Shown piece after piece: positions 1 to 5,482 of a stretch of 7,607 nucleotides of DNA; positions within the stretch are counted from its first letter, which is position 1; each line of letters begins with the position of its first letter. A program made the position numbers and the translations under genes. Source of the stretch: Paracoccaceae bacterium (lineage in GTDB: Bacteria; Pseudomonadota; Alphaproteobacteria; Rhodobacterales; Rhodobacteraceae); assembly GCA_019090405.1 (NCBI GenBank), contig JAHRVZ010000227.1, positions 1 through 7,607 on the forward strand, read 5' to 3'. The notes below the pieces were generated by a model, which searched no databases, was not told the origin of the DNA, and saw nothing but the letters and a program-made list of their open reading frames with translations.

Positions 1-216
1 GTCGAATTTGGCCTGCGTTTTGAATCTGCCGAGGACGACTATGACGACGGTAATGACGCTTCGATTGATCTGCTGCCAGTCAATGTTGATCCAGTCAATG
101 TTGATCCGGTCAACGCGGACCCGGTCAATGCTGATTCAGCAGATGAACCGGAACCCAACGCAGAAACCAAGAAAACCGATGCCGAAATCGTGTCACTTGA
201 CAGTTTCCGCAAATAA
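1..216 (+). CDS. sspB: C-terminal end of SspB-family ClpXP protease adaptor (5' truncated by window edge)
   Basis: Reading frame 1 is open from the first base to TAA at 214-216 and gives the last 71 residues of a protein. It starts in a short hydrophobic stretch (VEFGLRFES), passes into an acidic, proline- and asparagine-rich linker, and ends in AEIVSLDSFRK. A disordered acidic linker closed by a short basic-hydrophobic peptide is the layout of alphaproteobacterial SspB adaptors. These deliver ssrA-tagged and other substrates to ClpXP, and the terminal peptide docks on the ClpX N-domain. Caulobacter SspB-alpha has a similar V-S-L-D-x-F-R-K ending as I recall it. The substrate-binding core lies outside the window, so the family call rests on the tail and on its place next to fumC. 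The linker holds a four-copy pentapeptide repeat, listed separately. The stop lies 17 bp from the stop of the converging gene, with no obvious terminator between them. Confidence 0.75.
   Translation, partial: VEFGLRFESAEDDYDDGNDASIDLLPVNVDPVNVDPVNADPVNADSADEPEPNAETKKTDAEIVSLDSFRK
76..135 (+). repeat. Four 15-bp in-frame tandem repeats in the SspB linker
   Basis: Codons 26-45 of the partial gene read P-V-N-V-D twice, then P-V-N-A-D twice. The first two DNA units are identical; the third and fourth differ from them and from each other mainly at third positions and in the fourth codon. Because the unit is a multiple of three, copy-number change keeps the frame. The array sits between the folded core and the ClpX-docking tail, so gain or loss of units would alter tether length rather than a folded part. 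Each unit also contains a short inverted element (GTTGA/TCAAC type) that could favour slippage. Confidence 0.9.
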
Positions 217-233
217 CACTCTGATTTACAAGG

Positions 234-785
234 CTATTGCTGCGTCAAAAGCGTTGACACAGATTTTTGGTGCTGGCCATCGCGCACCCGCGAGAATTCC
301 AATTGCAGGCCACCTTCGGTCAGTGTTCGGTCATATTGCTGCATCTCATAACCGCCGTCTTCATTCACAAACAACGAATACACAGTCATTGTGTCTGCGA
401 CGATGCGGGCCCAAATAAAGGGTTCACCCTTCATTGGGTCAAGTTGCACCAAATGCCCAAACACGTCTTTTTTCTGTGCCGCAGCAAAGACTTGCGGGCG
501 GTCGGTGGGTACAAAGTCAATCGAATAGGATTTTTCCTTAACCCGCCCGTCAGATTTATATGACACCGAGGTCCAGCTAACATTAAAGCCGTCCTTGGTA
601 AGAGAAATCTCAACGCTCATATCGCGTTTGTGGCTGGACCCATCTGCAGAAACAACATCAGCCGAGCCGCTGTAATTCCCCACAAAGGCAGAGGCGTCGG
701 CCAGACCCATCTGGGCGATCAGGATAAACAACAACCCAAATACCAGTCGCGCCAGCACTAACGCTCTCAGAAACGATTTACTCAT
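234..785 (-). CDS. Secreted or periplasmic hypothetical protein, 183 aa
   Basis: I do not recognise a characterised family. The first 33 residues form a standard Sec signal peptide: a basic start (MSKSFLRALVLAR), a hydrophobic core to about residue 26, and an A-x-A-type site (ADASA) before FVGNYSG. The mature part of about 150 residues is rich in alternating polar and hydrophobic residues (GNYSGSADVV, MSVEISL, FNVSWTSVSY, EPFIWARI, MTVYSLF, YEMQQYDRTL, GLQLEFSRV), which suggests an all-beta fold, perhaps a lipocalin-like or small barrel domain. It has no cysteine, so it is not a lipoprotein and has no disulfides. The ATG at 785-783 is preceded by AAGGAT about 7 bases upstream, a good ribosome site, which supports this start. 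It is transcribed away from fumC and converges on the sspB end. The export call is firm; the function is unknown. Confidence 0.8.
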   Translation of the reverse strand: MSKSFLRALVLARLVFGLLFILIAQMGLADASAFVGNYSGSADVVSADGSSHKRDMSVEISLTKDGFNVSWTSVSYKSDGRVKEKSYSIDFVPTDRPQVFAAAQKKDVFGHLVQLDPMKGEPFIWARIVADTMTVYSLFVNEDGGYEMQQYDRTLTEGGLQLEFSRVRDGQHQKSVSTLLTQQ

Positions 786-1032
786 TTAGTTATCCTTTCA
801 ACCAGAACCGCACTTGGCGACATAAGGCACTTCGATTGGGTACATCTTACAGCCTGATACATATTGAACAATGACGCAGATCAGCAAATTTCATCAAATT
901 ACACCACTCTGCCATCTGCGGCCCTCTATACCTAAAGGCATTAAACTTTTAGACTTTGGGCAACTGTGATGTTGCGCCTCAAATCCGGGGCGCTTAAACC
1001 ATCTACGAACCTTATCAACCGGAGCCGATATT
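786..1032. promoter_or_regulatory. Divergent intergenic region between the secreted-protein gene and fumC
   Basis: This 247-bp stretch must carry promoters for both flanking genes. I see no convincing consensus boxes. On the minus strand, TTGTTC followed 16 bases later by TAAGAT is a weak sigma-70-like candidate lying about 60 bases before the ATG. On the plus strand a short GCGCC/GGCGC inverted repeat (974-978 and 989-993, 10-base loop) lies about 40 bases before fumC and could be a 5'-UTR hairpin or a protein site. A Shine-Dalgarno-like GGAG at 1021-1024 precedes the fumC ATG. I found no ORF in either direction that looks real, and nothing resembling a known riboswitch. Confidence 0.35.
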
Positions 1033-2424
1033 ATGTCCGACACCCGCACAGAAACCGACAGTTTTGGCCCTCTTGAGGTGCCTGCCAACAAATACTGGGG
1101 CGCGCAGACGCAACGCTCTTTGTTGAATTTCCCCATTGGCTGGGAAAAACAACCCATTGCCATTGTGCGTGCATTGGGCGTGATCAAAAAGGCCTGTGCG
1201 CAGGCCAATATGACACTGGGCAAACTGGACGCGACACGGGGCGATGCCATCGTGCAGGCAGCCGGCGAAGTGATTGACGGCAAATTTGACGACAATTTCC
1301 CGCTGGTGGTCTGGCAGACCGGCTCTGGCACCCAGTCAAATATGAACTCAAACGAAGTCATCGCCAACCGAGCGATTGAAATTCTGGGCGGTGTGATCGG
1401 TTCCAAAGACCCGGTGCATCCCAACGATCACTGCAATATGGGCCAAAGCTCGAACGATGTGTTCCCGACCGCGATGCACATTTCCGCCGCCATGTCCGCG
1501 CATCAGGTGCTGTTGCCGGGGCTGGAAAAGATGCACGCCGCACTTGAGGCCAAAGTCGCCGAATTTGACGGAATCATCAAAATTGGCCGCACCCATACCC
1601 AGGACGCCACGCCGATCACCCTAAGTCAGGAGTTTTCCGGCTATAGCCATCAGGTGGCCATGGGCATTCAGCGTGTCAAAGACGCATTGGGCCGGATTTA
1701 TGAGCTGGCGCAGGGCGGTACAGCCGTTGGCACAGGGCTGAATACCCCAAAAGGTTGGGGCGAAATGGTCGCGGCCAACATGGCCGAGATAACCGATTTG
1801 CCCTTTGTCACCGCCCCCAACAAATTCGAAGCCTTGGCGGCGCATGACGCGATGGTCGAAATATCGGGCGCGTTGAAAACCGTTTCGGCGTCGCTGTTCA
1901 AAATTGCCAATGATATTCGTTTTCTGGGCTCTGGCCCGCGCTGTGGGTTGGGCGAGTTGGTTCTGCCGGAAAACGAACCCGGAAGTTCGATCATGCCGGG
2001 CAAAGTCAATCCGACCCAATGCGAAGCACTTACGCAGGTTTGCATTCAGGTGATGGGCAATGACGCGGCTGTGGGCTTTGCCGGCTCGCAAGGGCATTTT
2101 GAACTGAACGTTTATAAACCAATGATGTCTTATAACGTGTTGCAATCCATGCAACTTTTAGGAGATGCGGCAGCGACATTTTCGGACAACCTGTTGGCTG
2201 GGCTAAAGGCTGACAATACCCGGATCGACAAATTGCTGCATGAATCGCTGATGCTGGTCACCGCTCTGGCGCCAGAAATCGGCTATGACAACGCAACAAC
2301 GGTCGCCAAAACCGCGCATAAGAATGGCACAACATTGAAAAAAGAGGCCATTGCGCTGGGCTATGTCGATGAAGAAACATTTGACCGTGTCGTGCGACCG
2401 GAAAACATGATTGGGCCAAAGTAA
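1033..2424 (+). CDS. fumC: Class II fumarate hydratase (fumarase C)
   Basis: This enzyme reversibly hydrates fumarate to L-malate in the citric acid cycle. It is the iron-independent, homotetrameric, cytosolic type of the aspartase/fumarase superfamily. The 463-residue length matches the family (about 460-467). Visible landmarks are SGTQSNMNSNEV at 98-109, the B-site-adjacent region with HPNDHCNMGQSSND at 129-142, the catalytic-histidine motif GRTHTQDATP at 185-194 (His188, same number as in E. coli FumC), and the superfamily signature GSSIMPGKVNP at 317-327 with the active-site serine loop. The GSSIMPGKVNPTQCEA form with N at 326 and the THTQD motif favour fumarase over aspartase or argininosuccinate lyase. 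The start is supported by GGAG about 8 bases upstream and by the family-typical N-terminus (T-E-x-D-x-x-G-x-x-x-V-P). The stop codon TAA shares its last base with the ATG of the next gene, so this gene heads a coupled run of small genes. Confidence 0.97.
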   Translation: MSDTRTETDSFGPLEVPANKYWGAQTQRSLLNFPIGWEKQPIAIVRALGVIKKACAQANMTLGKLDATRGDAIVQAAGEVIDGKFDDNFPLVVWQTGSGTQSNMNSNEVIANRAIEILGGVIGSKDPVHPNDHCNMGQSSNDVFPTAMHISAAMSAHQVLLPGLEKMHAALEAKVAEFDGIIKIGRTHTQDATPITLSQEFSGYSHQVAMGIQRVKDALGRIYELAQGGTAVGTGLNTPKGWGEMVAANMAEITDLPFVTAPNKFEALAAHDAMVEISGALKTVSASLFKIANDIRFLGSGPRCGLGELVLPENEPGSSIMPGKVNPTQCEALTQVCIQVMGNDAAVGFAGSQGHFELNVYKPMMSYNVLQSMQLLGDAAATFSDNLLAGLKADNTRIDKLLHESLMLVTALAPEIGYDNATTVAKTAHKNGTTLKKEAIALGYVDEETFDRVVRPENMIGPK

Positions 2425-2600
2425 TGGCAAAACCGGTTAGTCTTAATCGGTATCGGAAAACCAAAGCACGCGCCGAGGGCAAGGCGCGTGCAGACGCAAA
2501 TACCGTGAAATTCGGGCGCAGCAAGGTTGAAAAAACGCGGGATCAGGCATGCAACGACAAAGCATTGCGCAATCTTGAAGGACATAAACAAGACAGATGA
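2424..2600 (+). CDS. Small basic DUF4169-like protein, 58 aa
   Basis: An ATG overlapping the fumC stop by one base (TAATG) opens a 58-codon frame ending in TGA at 2598-2600. The product begins MAKPVSLNRYRKTKARAEGK and is very rich in Lys, Arg, Ala and Asp/Asn, with no hydrophobic core. It resembles the alphaproteobacterial DUF4169 family, which in my recollection starts with the same M-x-x-(V/I)-x-L-x-x-x-R-K-x-x-x-R pattern and is typically found beside fumC. The charge pattern suggests an extended helix, or a nucleic-acid- or ribosome-binding peptide; the function is unknown. One cysteine is present (residue 43). No separate ribosome site is evident, so translation probably depends on ribosomes finishing fumC. 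Its own stop overlaps the next gene by four bases. These overlaps on both sides, with a plausible family match, are the main evidence that it is real. Confidence 0.85.
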   Translation: MAKPVSLNRYRKTKARAEGKARADANTVKFGRSKVEKTRDQACNDKALRNLEGHKQDR

Positions 2601-2815
2601 GCGGGCGCCCGATCAAACGATCCCTTACCCTAAAAGGACACCGCACATCGGTGTCACTTGAAGATGTTTTCTGGCAGGCATTCTGCGAGATTGCGGATGC
2701 AGAAGGCAAGCCAATCAATGTGTTAGCGGCTGAAATTGATGCAGATCGAGGGTTTGAAACCGGGCTGGCTTCGGCAATCAGGGTGTATGTGCTGAACAGC
2801 TTTAGAGATCCTTAA
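2597..2815 (+). CDS. Ribbon-helix-helix domain protein (RHH_4-like), 72 aa
   Basis: The start overlaps the preceding stop as ATGA, which implies translational coupling with the DUF4169-like gene and fumC. The 72-residue product has a basic N-terminal segment (GRPIKRSLTLKGHRTSVSLE) that can form the antiparallel DNA-binding strand of a ribbon-helix-helix dimer. Two predicted helices follow, around residues 22-36 (LEDVFWQAFCEIADAEG) and 40-66 (INVLAAEIDADRGFETGLASAIRVYVLN). The strand-helix layout, the TSVSLED...F W pattern and the SAIRVYVL end fit the RHH_4 family (Pfam PF13467) as I remember it. Members are common in Alphaproteobacteria and are sometimes mislabelled 'aryl-sulfate sulfotransferase'. 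It could be a small transcription factor, possibly autoregulatory, but no operator was identified. There is no toxin-like partner, so I do not read it as an antitoxin. Confidence 0.85.
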   Translation: MSGRPIKRSLTLKGHRTSVSLEDVFWQAFCEIADAEGKPINVLAAEIDADRGFETGLASAIRVYVLNSFRDP

Positions 2816-2838
2816 CCGGCTTTTGATACAAATGAAGA

Positions 2839-3069
2839 ATGCACACACTTTCCTCACCTCTCAGCCGCGGCGGCTGGATTGCCGATTTGTTCAGCTCTAA
2901 GGCGGCACGCGACGGCGCGGTCATCCGCAGAAAGCTGCGAGATATTGATCGCTATGCTGGTCGCGATGTTTTTAAGGCTGAATTGGAACGGCGCGGGTAT
3001 CGCGCCGTTGAAAATGCCGGCCAATTGATAATTTTCTGCAACCAGGAACCTGTCCGCGCGTTCTGGTAG
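2839..3069 (+). CDS. Conserved small protein, 76 aa, of the group often annotated as PRA isomerase
   Basis: This 76-residue protein starts 23 bases after the RHH gene. Its core (RGGWIADLFSSKAARDG, then VIRRKLRDIDRYAGRDVF, then ERRGYRAVENAGQLIIFCN) recalls short Rhodobacterales proteins carried in databases under the name N-(5'-phosphoribosyl)anthranilate isomerase. That name cannot be right on structural grounds: TrpF is a barrel of about 200 residues and this is a third of that, with no phosphate-binding glycine loops. What is visible is a basic helical middle and a C-terminal hydrophobic strand (QLIIFCNQEPVRAF) with one cysteine. A second ATG at 2832 is out of frame. The weak purine run AATGAAGA just upstream is the only ribosome-site candidate. 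The frame ends 1 base before the palindrome pair. The gene is credible through family resemblance; the function is unknown. Confidence 0.75.
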   Translation: MHTLSSPLSRGGWIADLFSSKAARDGAVIRRKLRDIDRYAGRDVFKAELERRGYRAVENAGQLIIFCNQEPVRAFW

Positions 3070-3115
3070 CCGTTTTCTTTAAAAGAAAACGGACCGGAAA
3101 ATTTGAAATTTTCCG
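3070..3115. terminator. Twin perfect palindromes, probable bidirectional terminator
   Basis: There are two perfect inverted repeats with single-base centres. The first is CCGTTTTCTTT at 3070-3080 with its complement at 3082-3092 (11-bp arms). The second is CGGAAAATTT at 3095-3104 with its complement at 3106-3115 (10-bp arms). Only two bases separate them. They fill most of the 74-bp gap between the converging 76-aa gene and the aldolase gene. Both arms are A/T-rich inside and G/C-capped outside, so each strand gives a hairpin with a T-rich arm. A weaker third inverted repeat (TTTGC at 3117-3121 and GCAAA at 3128-3132) follows. Terminator function for both strands is inferred from position and symmetry; neither hairpin is followed by a classical long T tract. 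Confidence 0.7.
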
Positions 3116-3143
3116 CTTTGCCAAATTGCAAACCGTTCTGAAA

Positions 3144-4046
3144 TCAAACTGAGGCCTGATAAATTTTGTCGATATTGCTGCCCAATGCCCCATTAAATTC
3201 GGCATCGCTCATCGACACGTTCAACCCTTCGGTCAACGCCCGCGAAAAGCTGGCAATCATCGTGTCATTAAGTGCCAGACGCGCCGTGGCTTCGTTTGTG
3301 CTATAGCCCCCTGACAGCGCCACAATGCGGATGATGCGCGGGTGATTTGACAAATCGCTATACAGATTGGCCTGATCCGGGATCGTCAGCTTTAGCATGA
3401 CATCCGCGCCCTCTGGCAACGCATCCAGCTGCGCGGCAATCGCAGATTTCACCATTGCCTCGGCTTCGGCCTTGGTATTGCTGTTAATGTTCACTTCTGG
3501 TTCCAATATGGGCACCATTCCCGCGGCAAGTACCTCTTTGGCCACTGCAAACTGCTGTGCCACATTGCGGGTAATGCCAGCCTCGTCGGCCTCATTTATG
3601 ACCGACCGCATTTTGGTGCCAAACACGCCCAGCCGTTTGGCCCGCGCCAATGTTGCCGCAAGATCCGGAATGTCTTTCATCATCTGAACGCCGCCTGCCG
3701 CGTCCTCTAGCCCCTTGTCGATCTTCAGAAACGGGACAACTCCCCGCTTTGACCACATAAAATCAGCCACTTGCTGACCTTGAATGGTTTCATCCATGGT
3801 CCGCTCGAACAATATTGCACCGATAACTTTGGCATTTGTGAAATCATTTGCCAGCACAATCCGCGCCCGCATTTTCTGCATTTCGGCAAACATCCCGGCA
3901 TCGTCAGTCCAGGCGTCTGGCGTCACACCATAAAGCCCAAGCGCCTTGGGCGTCGATCCACCGCTTTGATCAAGTGCCGCAATAAACCCCGCGCCATTTT
4001 CAATTTGTTGCCGCTGGACTGTCTGGGTTGCGCCGTCATGTGCCAT
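3144..4046 (-). CDS. fda: Class I fructose-bisphosphate aldolase
   Basis: The product reversibly cleaves fructose 1,6-bisphosphate to dihydroxyacetone phosphate and glyceraldehyde 3-phosphate by Schiff-base chemistry without metal. It acts in the cytosol in glycolysis or gluconeogenesis. At 300 residues it matches the short bacterial class I type (about 295-300, as in staphylococcal aldolase) rather than the 360-residue animal type. Visible family landmarks are GFIAALDQSGGSTPKAL at 20-36, FLKIDKG at 106-112, FGTKMRSVI at 142-150, ILEPEV at 180-185 (acid-base glutamates), VMLKLTIP at 216-223 with Lys219 as the likely Schiff-base lysine, and the phosphate-binding ALSGGYS at 243-249. An AAGGG about 9 bases before the ATG supports the start. 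The gene lies 83 bp downstream of the P450 gene in the same direction, so it may be read through from that operon or have its own promoter. It converges on the small-gene run across the twin palindromes. Confidence 0.95.
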   Translation of the reverse strand: MAHDGATQTVQRQQIENGAGFIAALDQSGGSTPKALGLYGVTPDAWTDDAGMFAEMQKMRARIVLANDFTNAKVIGAILFERTMDETIQGQQVADFMWSKRGVVPFLKIDKGLEDAAGGVQMMKDIPDLAATLARAKRLGVFGTKMRSVINEADEAGITRNVAQQFAVAKEVLAAGMVPILEPEVNINSNTKAEAEAMVKSAIAAQLDALPEGADVMLKLTIPDQANLYSDLSNHPRIIRIVALSGGYSTNEATARLALNDTMIASFSRALTEGLNVSMSDAEFNGALGSNIDKIYQASV

Positions 4047-4129
4047 GAATATCGCCCTTGTGTGATTCCAATGCCTGCATGTGCTTAACGCCTAACGATC
4101 GGCACCATAAGGGCGGTTGCGCTAACAGG
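4047..4129 (-). promoter_or_regulatory. Gap between P450 and aldolase genes
   Basis: These 83 bases hold no ORF and no strong terminator hairpin after the P450 stop. Two imperfect copies of a TAACG-type word (near 4086-4097) are the only local structure I see. The length is enough for a separate aldolase promoter, but no convincing -35/-10 pair is visible. The aldolase ribosome site (AAGGG) lies at the low-coordinate end of the gap. Whether aldolase is co-transcribed with the upstream genes cannot be decided from sequence. Confidence 0.25.
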
Positions 4130-5482
4130 TCAGTTGCGCCGCACAACTTTCAACCAAATCCCTTTATCCGAGCGGACAGTCAGATGCGCAACAGGCACCG
4201 GATCACGCCCGTCTATCCGTTCAAAGCGGAAATGGCGTAGCAGCATCGACAAAATCAACGGCCCCTCGACCATAGCAAACCCGGCCCCTGGGCAAACCCG
4301 CGCGCCCGCTGAGAATGGTATATAAGCCTCGCGTTGGCATTTTTTACCGTTTTCAGTCTGCCAACGCATTGGATCAAAGCCATCAGGATTGTCCCAAAGC
4401 CGGTCCTGCCGATGCAAATGCCAGGGGCTAACGACCAACTGAGACCCTTTTGCAATATCGCGATCCCGAAACTGTTCTGGACAGGTTGCTTCGCGGACCA
4501 TCATCGGAACCGGCGGATAAAGGCGCAGCGCCTCGCGAAAGATATTTCGGCTTAACTTTAGCTTGGAAACAACTGAAAAGTCATCGTTTTCCAAAACTGA
4601 TGCTTCTTGGGCGACCTTATCCTGCCAGTCCGGGTACAGCGCCATAAGATATATCGTCCAAGACAGCGCCGAGGCGCTGGTTTCATGCCCGGCCAGAAAG
4701 AAAATAGCCACCTGATCGACCATTTCGTCGGTACTAAACCGCTCACCTGTTTGCGGATCAGTCGTCGTCATGATCTTGGTCGCCAGATCATCCGGCGCTG
4801 TTCCCGCCTTAATTTCGGCCATGCGATCTGTGGTCAGTTGCCTGATCAACGCCCGGATTTCTGCTGCGGTCTCTTTGGTGTCACGTTTGAAGAACCGGGG
4901 CATCCAGCGCGGCAATGGGATCAGAGCGGCAATATTCAACAACGGCTGACTGCGCTGATAATCGCGAAACCGCGAAAACACCCGGGCGGCGGTTTTGTTT
5001 TCAATCGGGATCGAGAACAAGGTGCGAAAAATTACATCCGCCGCTGCGTGGCTGGTCATGGCTTCGATTTCGACCTCTGTTCCGATCTGGGTGTCTAGCC
5101 GAGCAACCGCAGCCTCTGAGGCCTGCCACATCGCCGGAAAAATGTCGCGCAGTCTGCCGCCTTCGAATGCCGGGTCGATGATACGGCGCTGACGTTTCCA
5201 AACCTCTCCGTTGGTCAGGAACACTGAATTGCCAAGCAACGGGCGCAACCCCTCGCTGATACGGCTGGATTTGGGGAAATCATCGGGCCGATCCTTAAGC
5301 ACGGTTTTCACCAGATCCGGCTGGTTCAGCAGGTATGATCGAAAAAACGGTGTTCGAAATTCGGCCATCCAGGCGCGATACAGTCGCGCGGGTTGGGCTG
5401 ACAGAATGTCCTGACGAAACAGTTTGGCATATTGCCAAAGCGACACTTTATTCGGTCGCGACGGGGGTTTAGGGGGCATCAT
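4130..5482 (-). CDS. Cytochrome P450 monooxygenase, soluble, 450 aa
   Basis: All core P450 motifs are present in order: the C-helix WxxxR (Trp95, Arg99), the I-helix oxygen-activation motif AGHET at 264-268, the K-helix ExxR (Glu317, Arg320), the PERF-like region FDPMRW at 369-374, and the heme-binding FSAGARVCPG at 390-399 with Cys397 as thiolate ligand. There is no N-terminal membrane anchor, so it should be cytosolic. The sequence has the 'E-class' flavour (LSWTIYLMALYPDWQDKV after the I helix; EALRLYPPVP at the K helix) seen in fatty-acid-type P450s such as CYP102 and CYP4 relatives, rather than in CYP101-type enzymes. A hydrophobic chain substrate is a guess from that. No ferredoxin, ferredoxin reductase or fused reductase is encoded nearby, so electrons must come from elsewhere. 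Two ATG codons stand side by side; the first (5482) overlaps the upstream TGA by four bases, the commonest coupling arrangement, so I chose it. The CYP family was not determined. Confidence 0.95.
   Translation of the reverse strand: MMPPKPPSRPNKVSLWQYAKLFRQDILSAQPARLYRAWMAEFRTPFFRSYLLNQPDLVKTVLKDRPDDFPKSSRISEGLRPLLGNSVFLTNGEVWKRQRRIIDPAFEGGRLRDIFPAMWQASEAAVARLDTQIGTEVEIEAMTSHAAADVIFRTLFSIPIENKTAARVFSRFRDYQRSQPLLNIAALIPLPRWMPRFFKRDTKETAAEIRALIRQLTTDRMAEIKAGTAPDDLATKIMTTTDPQTGERFSTDEMVDQVAIFFLAGHETSASALSWTIYLMALYPDWQDKVAQEASVLENDDFSVVSKLKLSRNIFREALRLYPPVPMMVREATCPEQFRDRDIAKGSQLVVSPWHLHRQDRLWDNPDGFDPMRWQTENGKKCQREAYIPFSAGARVCPGAGFAMVEGPLILSMLLRHFRFERIDGRDPVPVAHLTVRSDKGIWLKVVRRN

Noticed and set aside
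8..418. 136-codon plus-strand frame over the sspB end and the secreted-protein gene
   Set aside because: It is out of frame with the sspB tail, its repeats are frame-shifted readings of the 15-bp array, and it runs antisense into a gene with a clear signal peptide and ribosome site.
974..993. Riboswitch or attenuator in the fumC leader
   Set aside because: Only a 5-bp stem with a 10-base loop is visible, with no T run, no leader peptide and no known aptamer pattern.
894..1424. 176-codon minus-strand frame across the fumC start
   Set aside because: Most of it is antisense to the conserved fumarase N-terminus, and no ribosome site or family resemblance was seen.
1621..2154. 177-codon minus-strand frame inside fumC
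   Set aside because: It lies wholly antisense to conserved fumarase sequence and its composition is that of a codon-bias shadow (many His, Arg and Gln, no domain).
2597..3069. Toxin-antitoxin module made of the ribbon-helix-helix protein and the 76-residue protein
   Set aside because: The second protein has no resemblance to ParE, RelE, MazF or other toxins. The RHH protein fits the RHH_4 type linked to fumC, and the genes are not overlapped as TA pairs often are.
3070..3115. Inverted repeats of an insertion sequence or an attachment site
   Set aside because: No transposase or integrase is present, the arms are immediately adjacent rather than flanking cargo, and the position between convergent stops fits a terminator better.
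4607..5098. 163-codon plus-strand frame inside the P450 gene
   Set aside because: It is antisense to a P450 with all motifs intact; it is a shadow of high third-position GC.
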